A stretch of DNA of 64,000 bases from Megaleporinus macrocephalus. Its lineage: Eukaryota > Chordata > Actinopteri > Characiformes > Anostomidae. Shown here in pieces: positions 46,936 through 59,477 of this stretch. The stretch's first letter is position 1; each line of letters opens with the position of its first letter. A program made the position numbers and the translations under genes. The stretch lies in assembly GCA_021613375.1 (NCBI GenBank), contig CM038716.1:13992274-14056273 (forward strand), written 5' to 3'. The notes under the pieces were generated by a model. That model saw nothing but the letters and a program-made list of their open reading frames with translations, ran no database searches and was not told the origin of the DNA.

Positions 46936-47335
46936 GTAGTAGTCTTTAATAGTGGTGTATATGTGGTTATAGTGACATGAATAACACTTTATAAAATAAA
47001 TTTAAGAAACTTAATTTTTTAAGCTTAGTAATACATTATAATATCTGTTTTTAAGAGCATTATAAACACGAATGTTGTTACGCACTGTTAATACACCATA
47101 ACGTAAATATATTTATAGTTTCAGGTAAAACAATGGAGTGAGAGAACAAAAGTTGATTTTTGGTGGGCCTGGCAATATTTCAAATTCTTTCAAAAATATT
47201 TATTTATTTATTTATTCATTTCAAAGCTGAATTGTTATAAGTGGTGTGAATTGGAACTGCTACAGGCACTTAAAATCCTTAATAACCTGTTATGAAGCTC
47301 TATAACTACGCTATACGTGATGCTAACTTTAATAG
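46936..47335. other. AT-rich unique DNA
   Basis: Single-copy, with a TATTTATTTATTTATTCATT run near 47200. Nothing is coding. Confidence 0.3.
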
Positions 47336-48025
47336 AAACTTGTACTTCCACTAACTGGCCACTTTAATAGAAACACCCACCTTGTACTTCCACTAACTGG
47401 CCACTTTATTAGAAACATCTACCTTGTACTTTCACTAACTGGCCACTTTATTAGAAACACCTACTTTGTACTTCCACTAACTGGCCACTTTATTAGAAAC
47501 ACCTACCTTGTACTTCCAATAACTGGCCACTTTATTAGAAACACCTACCTTGTACTTCCACTAACTGGCCACTTTATTAGAAACACGTACCTTGTGCTTT
47601 CACTAACAGGCCACTTTATTAGAAACAACAACCTTGTACTTCCACTAACTGGCCACTTTATTAGAAACAACTACCTTGTGCTTTCACTAACTGGCCACTT
47701 TATTAGAAACAACAACCTTGTACTTCCACTAACTGGCCACTTTATTAGAAACAACTACCTTGTGTTTCTACTAACTGGCTACTTTATTAGAAACACCTAC
47801 CTTGTACTTCCACTAACTGGCCACTTTATTAGAAACACCTACCTTGTGTTTCCACTAACTGGCCACTTTATTAAAAACTCCAACCTTATCCGTCCGGTAA
47901 CTGGCCACTTTATTAGAAACACCTACCTTATATGTCCTCTAACTGGCCACTTTATTAGAAACACCTACCTTATTCTTCCAGTAACTGGTCACTTTGTTAG
48001 AAACACCATCCTTGTACTTGATATA
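47336..48025 (+). repeat. 42-bp minisatellite, block 1, about 16 copies
   Basis: The unit contains CTTCCACTAACTGGCCAC, TTTATTAGAAACACC and TACCTTGTA. The 42-bp period keeps frames open on both strands, giving a false 14-residue repeat protein. Units near 47880-47990 have diverged (CCGTCCGGTAACTGG). Confidence 0.95.
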
Positions 48026-48597
48026 TTACATTTTCAGGTTTTTATAAAAAAAATCTTGTGTTTAATTTAATTTAATTACATTTTTAGAAAAAGTGTACTT
48101 GAGTGTCAAGGACAACAAAATCCCAGCCGTCACTTAGCGACGTGGAGCATAAGAACTTCCGTGAAGATTTAATTTTCGAATAAAGCTCAGCGGTTCATGA
48201 GGAGCGGTCACGTTTTTAACCTTGGTGCTCTGCTGATGGAGATGCAGCGTAATTACCTTTAAACCCTGCTTTACGGTTCACTGCAATTTTCCCCAACAAG
48301 TGTGAACTCCTGTCTGTTCCTCCCCACCGCACGGACACAGTCCTGACCCCAAAGTCAAGAGTTTTGGGAGAGCACATAGCTTGTCCAGTCTAAATATAGA
48401 ATACAATCCGCAGTGGACGGCAACCGGGCTTAACATCGACCAGCAGGCGAGAGTCGTTTTTTTTTTCTGGCCTCAAATCAAAATCCAGCCAGCAGCTCAA
48501 ACAAGGCAGACTAAGCTACACACATTACACCAGTTCAGGTTTACACCAACACCATCACTAAGTCAGACTTAATATCTCTCCAGTGTTCCAGAGAGCT
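48026..48597. other. Unique island between two blocks of the same minisatellite
   Basis: About 0.57 kb of mostly GC-balanced, single-copy sequence, including TTAGCGACGTGGAGC and GGTTCATGAGGAGCGG, with a T run near 48456. It may be a conserved element that limits array spread; this is inference. Confidence 0.3.
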
Positions 48598-51500
48598 TAA
48601 CTGGCCACTTTATTAGAAACACCAACCTTTACTTCCACTAATCGGCCACTTTATTAGAAACACCAACCTTGTACTTCCACTAACTGGCCACTTTATTAGA
48701 AACACCAACCTTGTATGTCCACTAACTGACCACTTCATTAGAAACACCAACCTTTACTTCCACTAACTGGCCACTTTATTAGAAACACCAACCTTTGTTT
48801 CCTCTAATTGGCCACTTTGTTAGAAACACCAACCTTTGTTTCCTCTAACTTGCCACTTTATTAGAAACCCCAACCTTTGCTTTCACTAACTGGCCACTTT
48901 ATTAGAAACGCCAACTTTTGCTTCCTCTAACTGGCCACTTTATTAGAAATGCCAACCTTTGCTTTCTCTAACTGGCCACTTTATTAGAAACACCAACTTT
49001 ACTTCCACTAACGGCCACTTTATTAAACACCAACTTTACTTCCACTAACTGCCACTTTATTAGAAACCACCAACCTTTACTTCCACTAATCGGCCACTTT
49101 ATTAGAAACACCAACCTTTACTTCCACTAACTGGCCACTTTATTAGAAACACCAACCTTTACTTCCACTAACTGGCCACTTTATTAGAAACACCAACCTT
49201 TACTTCCACTAACTGGCCACTTTATTAGAAACACCAACCTTTACTTCCAACTAACCACTTTAATTATAAACACCAAGCTTTACTTCCACTAATCGGCCAC
49301 TTTATTAGAAACACCAACCTTTACTTCCACTAATCGGCCACTTCATTAGAAACACCAACCTTGTACTTCCACTAACTGGCCACTTTATTAGAAACACCAA
49401 CCTTTACTTCCACTAACTGGCCACTTTATTAGAAACACCAACCTTGTATGTCCACTAACTGACCACTTCATTAGAAACACCCACCTTTACTTCCACTAAC
49501 TGGCCACTTTATTAGAAACACATACCTTTACTTCCAATAACTGGCCACATTATTAGAAACACCAACCTTTACTTTCACTAACTGGCCACTTTATTAGAAA
49601 CGCCAACCTTTACTTCCACTAACTGGCCACTTTATTAGAAACGCCAACGTTTACTTCCACTAACTGGCCACTTTATTAGAAACGCCAACCTTTACTTCCA
49701 CTAACTGGCCACTTTATTAGAAACGCCAACCTTTACTTCCAATAACTGGCCACATTATTAGAAACACCAACCTTTACTTCCACTAACTGGCCACTTTATT
49801 AGAAACGCCAACCTTTACTTCCACTAATCGGCCACTTTATTAGAAACACCAACCTTGTACTTCCACTAACTGGCCACTTTATTAGAAACACCAACCTTGT
49901 ATGTCCACTAACTGACCACTTCATTAGAAACACCAACCTTTACTTCCACTAACTGGCCACTTTATTAGAAACACATACCTTTACTTCCAATAACTGGCCA
50001 CATTATTAGAAACACCAACCTTTACTTCCACTAACTGGCCACTTTATTAGAAACGCCAACCTTTACTTCCACTAACTGGCCACTTTATTAGAAACGCCAA
50101 CGTTTACTTCCACTAACTGGCCACTTTATTAGAAACACCAACCTTTACTTCCACTAACTGGCCACTTTATTAGAAACACCAACCTTTACTTCCACTAATC
50201 GGCCACTTTATTAGAAACACCAACCTTTACTTCCACTAACTGGCCACTTTATTAGAAACACATACCTTTACTTCCAATAACTGGCCACATTATTAGAAAC
50301 ACCAACCTTTAATTCCACTAACTGGCCACTTTATTAGAAACGCCAACCTTTACTTCCACTAACTGGCCACTTTATTAGAAACGCCAACGTTTACTTCCAC
50401 TAACTGGCCACTTTATTAGAAACACCAACCTTTACTTCCACTAACTGGCCACTTTATTAGAAACACCAACCTTTACTTCCACTAATCGGCCACTTTATTA
50501 GAAACACCAACCTTTACTTCCACTAACTGGCCACTTTATTAGAAACAACAACCTTTACTTCCACTAATCAGCCACTTTATTAGAAACACCAACCTTTACT
50601 TCCACTAACTGGCCACTTTATTAGAAACATCAACCTTTACTTCCACTAACTGGCCACTTTATTAGAAACACCAACCTTTACTTCCACTAACTGGCCACGT
50701 TATTAGAAACACCAACCTTTACTTCCACTAACTGGCCACTTTATTAGAAACACTAACCTTTACTTCCACTAATCGGCCACTTTATTGGAAACACCAACGT
50801 TTACTTCCACTAACTGGCCACTTTATTAGAAACACCAACCTTTACTTCCACTAATCGGCCACTTTATTAGAAACACCAACCTTTACTTCCACTAACTGGC
50901 CACTTTATTAGAAACACCAACCTTTACTTCCACTAATCGGCCACTTTATTAGAAACACCAACCTTTACTTCCACTAATCGGCCACTTCATTAGAAACACC
51001 AACCTTTACTTCCACTAACTGGCCACTTTATTAGAAACACCAACCTTTACTTCCACTAACTAGCCACTTTATTAGAAACACCAACCTTTACTTCCACTAA
51101 TCGGCCACTTTATTAGAAACACCAACCTTTACTTCCACTAATCGGCCACTTCATTAGAAACACCAACCTTGTACTTCCACTAACTGGCCACTTTATTAGA
51201 AACACCAACATTTACTTCCACTAACTGGCCACTTTATTAGAAACACCAACCTTTACTTCCACTAACTGGCCACTTTATTAGAAACACCGACCTTGTACTT
51301 CCAATAACTGGCCACTTTATTAGAAACACCGACCTTGTGCTTTCACTAACTGGCCACTTTATAAGAAACACCAACCTTGTACTTCTACTAACTGGCCACT
51401 ATATTAGAAACACCAACCTTGTACTTCCACTAACTCGCCACTTTATTAGAAACACCGACCTTGTACTTCCACTAACTGGCCACTTTATTAGAAACACAAA

Positions 51501-53546
51501 CCTTTACTTCCACTAACTGACCACTTTATTAGAAACACCAAGCTTTACTTCCACTAATCGGCCACTTTATTAGAAACACCAACCTTTACTTCCACTAACT
51601 GGCCACTTCATTAGAAACACCAACCTTGGTACTCCATAACTGCCCACTAAAAAACACCTTTAAGAAACACGACCTTGGCTTTAACATCACTAACTGCCAC
51701 TTTATTAGAAACACCAACCTTTACTTCACTAACTGGCCACTTTATTAGAAACACCGACCTTGTACTTCCAATAACTGGCCACTTTATTAGAAACACCGAC
51801 CTTGTGCTTTCACTAACTGGCCACTTTATAAGAAACACCAACCTTGTACTTCTACTAACTGGCCACTATATTAGAAACACCAACCTTTACTTCCACTAAC
51901 TGGCCACTTTATAAGAAACACCAACCTTGTACTTCCACTAACTGGCCACGTTATTAGAAACATCAACCTTGTACTTCCACTAACTGGCCACTTTATAAGA
52001 AACACCAACCTTGTACTTCCACTAACTGGCCACTTTATTAGAAACACCCACCTTGTACTTTCACTAACTGGCCACTTTATTAGAAACACCAACCTTTACT
52101 TCCACTAACTGGCCACTTTATTAGAAACACCGACCTTGTACTTCCAATAACTGGCTACTTTATTAGAAACACCGACCTTGTGCTTTCACTAACTGGCCAC
52201 TTTATAAGAAACACCAACCTTGTACTTCTACTAACTGGCCACTATATTAGAAACACCAACCTTGTACTTCCACTAACTCGCCACTTTATTAGAAACACCG
52301 ACCTTGTACTTCCACTAACTGGCCACTTTATTAGAAACATCAACCTTGTACTTCCACTAACTGGCCACTTTATAAGAAACACCAAGCTTGTACTTCCACT
52401 AACTGGCCACTTTATTAGAAACACCGACCTTGTACTTCCACTAACTGGCCACGTTATTAGAAACATCAACCTTTACTTCCACTAACTGGCCACTTTATTA
52501 GAAACACCAACCTTTACTTCCACTAACTGGCCACTTTATTAGAAACAACTACCTTTACTTCCACTAATCGGCCACTTTATTAGAAACACCAACCTTTACT
52601 TCCACTAATCGGGCACTTCATTAGAAACACCAACCTTGTACTTCCACTAACTGGCCACTTTATTAGAAACACCAACCTTTACTTCCACTAACTGGCCACT
52701 TTATTAGAAACACCAACCTTTACTTCCACTAACTGGCCACTTTATTAGAAACACCGACCTTGTACTTCCAATAACTGGCCACTTTATTAGAAACACCGAC
52801 CTTGTGCTTTCACTAACTGGCCACTTTATAAGAAACACCAACCTTGTACTTCTACTAACTGGCCACTTTATTAGAAACACCGACCTTGTACTTCCACTAA
52901 CTGGCCACTTTATTAGAAACACCGACCTTGTACTTCCACTAACTGGCCACTATATTAGAAACACCAACCTTGTACTTCCACTAACTCGCCACTTTATTAG
53001 AAACACCGACCTTGTACTTCCACTAACTGGCCACTTTATTAGAAACACCAACCTTTACTTCCACTAACTGGCCACTTTATAAGAAACACCAACCTTGTAC
53101 TTCCACTAACTGGCCACTTTATAAGAAACACCAACCTTGTACTTCCACTAACTGGCCACTTCATTAGAAACACCGACCTTGTACTTCCACTAACTGACCA
53201 CGTTATTAGAAACATCAACTTTGTGCTTCCACTAACTGGCCACTTTATAAGAAACACCAACCTTGTACTTCCACTAACTGGCCACTTTATTAGAAACATC
53301 AACTTTGTGCTTCCACTAACTGGCCACTTTATTAGAAACATCAACTTTGTGCTTCCACTAACTGGCTACTTTATAAGAAACACCAACCTTGTACTTCCAC
53401 TAACTGGCCACTTTATTAGAAACACCAACCTTGTACTTCCACTAACTGACCACTTTATTAGAAACACCAACCTTTACTTCCACTAACTGGCCACTTTATT
53501 AGAAACACCAACCTTGTACTTCCACTAACTGGCCACTATATTAGAT
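48598..53546 (+). repeat. 41/42-bp minisatellite, block 2, about 119 copies
   Basis: This is the same unit as at 47336. Left of about 51.2 kb most units are 41 bp (CCAACCTTTACTTCC); to the right 42-bp units (CCTTGTACTTCC) dominate. Higher-order blocks recur: a three-unit set with CCAATAACTGGCC, GTGCTTTCACTAAC and TACTTCTACTAAC at about 51288, 51752, 52134 and 52757, and sets with TGTATGTCCACTAAC at 48712, 49446 and 49896. No genes are present. Confidence 0.97.
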
Positions 53547-53851
53547 GCTGATGTTGTAGTTGTGTTGGAGTAGGTGGGCTTTGTGTGTATCTGTCCTAGT
53601 GGGCTGTTATGTGTTCCCGTGTTGCCCCCGTCCTCGTGTTGGGGTCAGCGCTGAGCTGGGTTAGTGGTCTGCGTCTGCTGAGGAGCTCGTTATCGTTCCT
53701 GTAGTGGTTTTTTAACAAATGCCGTTTGCCTGTAGACTCAAATCAGCCGAGAACAGAAGTTTCCAGCTTCCACAATAAGTCCTTCCTCTCTGTCTCTCAG
53801 TCTCTCAGTCTCTCTGTCCTCATTTCCATACCTCCTCTTCATTTATCCGCG

Positions 53852-53883
<32 letters not shown>

Positions 53884-54517
53884 AATTGGCTCAGTTTGTA
53901 ATTGCGTGTCATTCTCCCACAGCGAACCATAACAAGGGCATAGAAAATATTATGATGTAATTTCATACTCAGCCATTGTTTGAGAAAGAAAAGAGCCGTG
54001 CCGAGTCTTTGCCTCGTGTCTGTTTAGAGGCGGCGAGGACAATCAGGAGGCTTTTTTCCACGCCGCCTGTTCTCCGTGGGTGTTTGTTTTGTGGAATAAT
54101 GGCTTCTCGCGTCCTTGTGCACAGTGCAGCGTGACATTTCCTTCGTTTCCTTTCATGATGTGCGTTTTCCAGCTGCGAGTGGAGGAGCTGCCGGCGCTGA
54201 GAGGGGGAACTCTGGAGCCGTTCGCCTTTAAAGGGGTAGTTAATCAAAAACATCTAATGGAAACACTTTCCCCCCAAACGTTCCAGGTGTTAGCTCAGAG
54301 AACGTCTTCCAGGCTTAGAGGACACTTCCGAGTCGAACTGGGTTCCTATGGAGTTTCTGGAAGAGTTACTTTGTTTATACATACATTTACTGAATGTAGA
54401 ACATCAAACAATATTTCAGCACTGCTGTTCAGTATTCAGTACCTTCAATTATAGAGCCGTCTAATGATGTCTTCATGACATCAGTCAGAGTGAAGTGCTT
54501 AATTTATCTAATAAGTC
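53547..54517. other. Unique region with a CT run and a possible conserved element
   Basis: 53785-53885 holds a CT-rich tract (TCTCTCTCTCTCTCTC near 53855). 53985-54235 is GC-balanced and non-repetitive and may be a conserved non-coding element. A 124-codon plus-strand frame (54080-54454) overlaps an oppositely oriented 94-codon frame and shows no known domain. Confidence 0.35.
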
Positions 54518-56397
54518 AGCACTCAGTAGCAGTAATGATAATTAATCAGCACTCAGTAGCAGTAACGATAATTAATCAGCACTCAGTGGCAGTAATGATA
54601 ATTAATCAGCACTCAGTAGCAGTAACGATAATTAATCAGCACTCAGTAGCAGTAATGATAATTAATCAGCACTCAGTAGCAGTAATGATAATTAATCAGC
54701 ACTCAGTAGCAGTAATGATAATTAATCAACACTCAGTAGCAGTAATGATAACTAATCAGCACTCAGTAGCAGTAATGATAATTAATCAGCACTCAGTAGC
54801 AGTAATGATAATTAATCAACACTCAGTAGCAGTAATGATAATTAATCAGCACTCAGTAGCAGTAATGATAATTAATCAGCACTCAGTAGCAGTAATGATA
54901 ATTAATCAACACTCAGTAGCAGTAATGATAATTAATCAGCAATCAGTTGCAGTAATGATAATTAATCAGCACTCAGTAGCAGTAATGATAATTAATCAAC
55001 ACTCAGTAGCAGTAATGATAACTAATCAGCACTCAGTAGCAGTAATGATAATTAATCAGCACTCAGTAGCAGTAATGATAATTAATCAGCACTCAGTAGC
55101 AGTAATGATAATTAATCAGCACTCAGTAGCAGTAATGATAATTAATCAACACTCAGTAGCAGTAATGATAATTAATCAGCAATCAGTTGCAGTAATGATA
55201 ATTAATCAGCACTCAGTAGCAGTAATGATAATTAATCAACACTCAGTAGCAGTAATGATAACTAATCAGCACTCAGTAGCAGTAATGATAATTAATCAGC
55301 AATCAGTTGCAGTAATGATAATTAATCAACACTCAGTAGCAGTAATGATAATTAATCAACACTCAGTAGCAGTAATGATAATTAATCAACACTCAGTAGC
55401 AGTAATGATAATTAATCAACACTCAGTAGCAGTAATGATAATTAATCAGCACTCAGTAGCAGTAATGATAATTAATCAACACTCAGTAGCAGTAATGATA
55501 ATTAATCAACACTCAGTAGCAGTAATGCCAATTAATCAGCACTCAGTAGCAGTAATGATAATTAATCAGCACTCAGTAGCAGTAATGATAATTAATCAAC
55601 ACTCAGTAGTAGTAATGATAATTAATCAACACTCAGTGGCAGTAATGATAATTAATCAGCACTCAGTAGCAGTAATGATAATTAATCAGCAATCAGTAGC
55701 AGTAATGATAATTAATCAACACTCAGTAGTAGTAATGATAATTAATCAACACTCAGTGGCAGTAATGATAATTAATCAGCACTCAGTAGCAGTAATGATA
55801 ATTAATCAGCACTCAATAGCAGTAATGCCAATTAATCAGCACTCAGTAGCAGTAATGATAATTAATCAACACTCAGTAGCAGTAATGCCAATTAATCAGC
55901 ACTCAGTAGCAGTAATTATAATTAATCAACACTCAGTGGCAGTAATGATAATTAATCAGCACTCAGTAGCAGTAATGATAATTAATCAGCACTCAATAGC
56001 AGTAATGCCAATTAATCAGCACTCAGTAGCAGTAATGATAATTAATCAACACTCAGTAGCAGTAATGCCAATTAATCAGCACTCAGCAGCAGTAATGTTA
56101 CAGTCAGCACTCAGTAGCAGTAATTATAATTAATCAGCACTCAGTGGCAGTAATGATAATTAATCAGCACTCAGTAGCAGTAATGCCAATTAATCAGCAC
56201 TCAGTAGCAGTAATGATAATTAATCAGCACTCAGTAGCAGTAATGTTACAGTCAGCACTCAGTAGCAGTAATTATAATTAATCAGCACTCAGTAGCAGTA
56301 ATTATAATTAATCAGCACTCAGTAGCAGTAATGATAATTAATCAGCACTCAGTAGCAGTAATGATAATTAATCAGCACTCAGTAGTGGTAATGTTAC
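54518..56397 (+). repeat. 30-bp minisatellite, about 62 copies
   Basis: The unit is AGCACTCAGTAGCAG followed by TAATGATAATTAATC, extremely regular with single-base variants (CAGC/CAAC, GTAGC/GTGGC, GATA/GCCA). The period is divisible by three and has no stop in one plus frame, giving a 552-codon frame of a repeated decapeptide, which is an artefact. Higher-order blocks (for example 55660-55800) show recent multi-unit duplication. Confidence 0.97.
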
Positions 56398-59190
56398 AGT
56401 TGTGTGAGGCGTGTGAGGCGTGTGAGGTGTGTGAGGTGTGTGAGGCGTTTGAGGCGTGTGAGGCGTGTGAGGAGTGAGGCGTGTGAGGCGTGTGAGGAGT
56501 GTGAGGAGTGTGAGTGTGTGAGTTTGACCCTCCCTCTCTCCACACACTGCCAGGTGAGGCTGTTTCTGAGGAGTGTGAGGAGTGTGAGGAGTGTGAGGTG
56601 TGTGAGGAGTGTGAGGAGTGTGAGTGTGTGAGTTTGACCCTCCCTCTCTCCACACACTGCCAGGTGAGGCTGTTTCTGAGGAGTGTGAGGAGTGTGAGGA
56701 GTGTGAGGTGTGTGAGTTTGACCCTCCCTCTCTCCACACACTGCCAGGTGAGGCTGTTTCTGAGGAGTGTGAGGAGTGTGAGGAGTGTGAGGTGTGTGAG
56801 GAGTGTGAGGAGTGTGAGTGTGTGAGTTTGACCCTCCCTCTCTCCACACACTGCCAGGTGAGGCTGTTTCTGAGGAGTGTGAGGAGTGTGAGGTGTGTGA
56901 GGAGTGTGAGGAGTGTGAGTGTGTGAGTTTGACCCTCCCTCTCTCCACACACTGCCAGGTGAGGCTGTTTCTGAGGAGTGTGAGGCGTGTGAGGCGTGTG
57001 AGGAGTGTGAGGCGTGTGAGGCGTGTGAGGAGTGTGAGGCGTGTGAGGAGTGTGAGGAGTGTGAGGTGTGTGAGGCGTGTGAGGTGTGTGAGGTGTGTGA
57101 GGTGTGTGAGGAGTGTGAGTGTGTGAGTTTGACCCTCCCTCTCTCCACACACTGCCAGGTGAGGCTGTTTCTGAGGAGTGTGAGGTGTGTGAGGAGTGTG
57201 AGGCGTGTGAGGCGTGTGAGCCGTGTGAGGAGTGTGAGGAGTGTGAGGCGTGTGAGGCGTGTGAGGCGTATGAGGAGTGTGAGGTGTGTGAGGTGTGTGA
57301 GGAGTGTGAGGAGTGTGAGTGTGTGAGTTTGACCCTCCCTCTCTCCACACACTGCCAGGTGAGGCTGTTTCTGAGGAGTGTGAGGTGTGTGAGGTGTGTG
57401 AGGTGTGTGAGGAGTGTGAGTGTGTTAGTTTGACCCTCCCTCTCTCCACACACTGCCAGGTGAGGCTGTTTCTAAGGAGTGTGAGGAGTGTGAGGAGTGT
57501 GAGGTATGTGAGGCGTGTGAGGTGTGTGAGGAGTGTGAGGAGTGTGAGGAGTGTGAGGAGTGTGAGTTTGACCCTCCCTCTCTCCACACACTGCCAGGTG
57601 AGGCTGTTTCTGAGGAGTGTGAGGTATGTGAGGTGTGTGAGGAGTGTGAGGAGTGTGAGGAGTGTGAGTCTGAGGAGTCTGAGGAGTGTGAGGTGTGTGA
57701 GGAGTGTGAGGAGTGTGAGGTGTGTGAGGAGTGTGAGGAGTGTGAGTGTGTGAGTTTGACCCTCCCTCTCTCCACACACTGCCAGGTGAGGCTGTTTCTG
57801 AGGAGTGTGAGGTGTGTGAGGTGTGTGAGGAGTGTGAGGTGTGTGAGGAGTGTGAGGAGTGTGAGTGTGAGTGTGTGAGTTTGCCCCTCCCTCTCTCCAC
57901 ACACTGCCAGGTGAGGCTGTTTCTGAGGAGTATGAGTGTGAGGTGTGTGAGGAGTGTGAGGAGTGTGAGTGTGTGAGTTTGACCCTCCCTCTCTCCACAC
58001 ACTGTGGAGTGTGAGTGTGTGAGTTTGACCCTCCCTCTCTCCACACACTGCCAGGTGAGGCTGTTTCTGAGGAGTGTGAGGTGTGTGAGGTGTGTGAGGA
58101 GTGTGAGGAGTGTGAGTGTGTGAGTTTGACCCTCCCTCTCTCCACACACTGCCAGGTGAGGCTGTTTCTGAGGAGTGTGAGGAGTGTGAGGAGTGTGAGG
58201 TGTGTGAGGAGTGTGAGGTGTGTGAGGTGTGTGAGGAGTGTGAGGTGTGTGAGGAGTGTGAGGAGTGTGAGGTGTGTGAGTTTGACCCTCCCTCTCTCCA
58301 CACACTGCCAGGTGAGGCTGTTTCTGAGGAGTGTGAGGAGTGTGAGGTGTGTGAGGAGTGTGAGGAGTGTGAGGAGTGTGAGGAGTGTGAGGTGTGTGAG
58401 GAGTGTGAGGAGTGTGAGTGTGTGAGTTTGACCCTCCCTCTCTCCACACACTGCCAGGTGAGGCTGTTTCTGAGGAGTGTGAGGAGTGTGAGGTGTGTGA
58501 GGTGTGTGAGGAGTGTGAGGTGTGTGAGGAGTGTGAGGAGTGTGAGTGTGTGAGTTTGACCCTCCCTCTCTCCACACACTGCCAGGTGAGGCTGTTTCTG
58601 AGGAGTGTGAGGTGTGTGAGGTGTGTGAGGAGTGTGAGGAGTGTGAGGAGTGTGAGGTGTGTGAGGAGTGTGAGGTGTGTGAGGAGTGTGAGGAGTGTGA
58701 GTGTGTGAGTTTGACCCTCCCTCTCTCCACACACTGCCAGGTGAGGCTGTTTCTGAGGAGTGTGAGGAGTGTGAGGAGTGTGAGGAGTGTGAGGTGTGTG
58801 AGGTGTGTGAGGAGTGTGAGGTGTGTGAGGAGTGTGATGAGTGTGAGGTGTGTGAGGAGTGTGAGGAGTGTGAGTGTGTGAGTTTGACCCTCCCTCTCTC
58901 CACACACTGCCAGGTGAGGCTGTTTGAGGAGTGTGAGGAGTGTGAGGAGTGTGTGTGAGGAGTGTGAGTGTGAGGAGTGTGTGTGAGGAGTGTGAGTGTG
59001 TGAGTTTGACCCTCCCTCTCTCCACACTGCCAGGTGAGGCTGTTTCTGAGGAGTGTGAGGTGTGTGAGGTGTGTGAGGAGTGTGAGGAGTGTGAGGTGTG
59101 TGAGGTGTGTGAGGAGTGTGAGGTGTGTGAGGAGTGTGAGGAGTGTGAGTGTGTGAGTTTGACCCTCCCTCTCTCCACACACTGCCAGGT
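56398..59190 (+). repeat. Compound array: GTGTGAGGA-type 9-10 bp units plus 45-bp inserts
   Basis: Runs of GTGTGAGGAGTGTGAGG alternate with about 21 copies of a block containing TTTGACCCTCCCTCTCTCC, ACACACTGCCAGGTGAGG and CTGTTTCTGAGG. Block starts include 56523, 56633, 56718, 56829, 56928, 57128, 57328, 57429, 57568, 57756, 57882, 58024, 58126, 58280, 58428, 58557, 58710, 58884, 59006 and 59157, spaced 85-200 bp, plus a truncated copy near 57977. All large frames on both strands (up to 928 codons) are low-complexity artefacts. Confidence 0.97.
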
Positions 59191-59477
59191 TGAATACCTG
59201 ACTGATCCTGTAATGGTTTAATTAAGGCTCACTGTTAGCGGTCCGGCTCTGCAGTCAGGCTCCTCAGGGTGCAGCTAGCCGGCCTGTAACCGGATTTGTC
59301 CAGTTGATACGTGGCCTTCAGCTCCTGTGACCCCTGAAATGACTCTGAATGTGGAGGTTCGGCCGGTCAGTCCTGAGAAGTTCTACTGGACAGCTCTGAC
59401 ACCTGTGGTCACTTTAGTACAACCACATCTCCTCCAGCTCCACCTGGGGCACAGGTAGAGACTGAAGCTTATTGTTG
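59191..59477. other. Short unique stretch
   Basis: Single-copy, GC-balanced, separating the GTGTGAGG array from the inverted 42-bp array; no motif is decisive. Confidence 0.3.

Noticed and set aside
47594..53486. Open frames of 14-residue repeats on both strands
   Set aside because: The 42-bp period is divisible by three. Frames break wherever a 41-bp unit occurs, which shows there is no coding constraint.
48598..53546. CRISPR-like regular repeats
   Set aside because: There are no unique spacers between conserved repeats; units are contiguous and the context is a vertebrate genome.
53726..54454. Overlapping plus- and minus-strand frames near 54 kb as exons
   Set aside because: Opposed frames of similar length in GC-balanced DNA are typical of non-coding islands. 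No conserved domain or splice pair was found.
54475..56133. 552-codon open frame of a repeated decapeptide
   Set aside because: It is produced by a 30-bp tandem repeat whose unit lacks a stop in one frame. There is no start context, no non-repeat domain and no expression evidence.
56394..59180. 928-codon and other long open frames on both strands
   Set aside because: Low-complexity translations of the GTGTGAGG compound array. All frames and both strands are open, as expected for a repeat lacking stop triplets, not for a gene.
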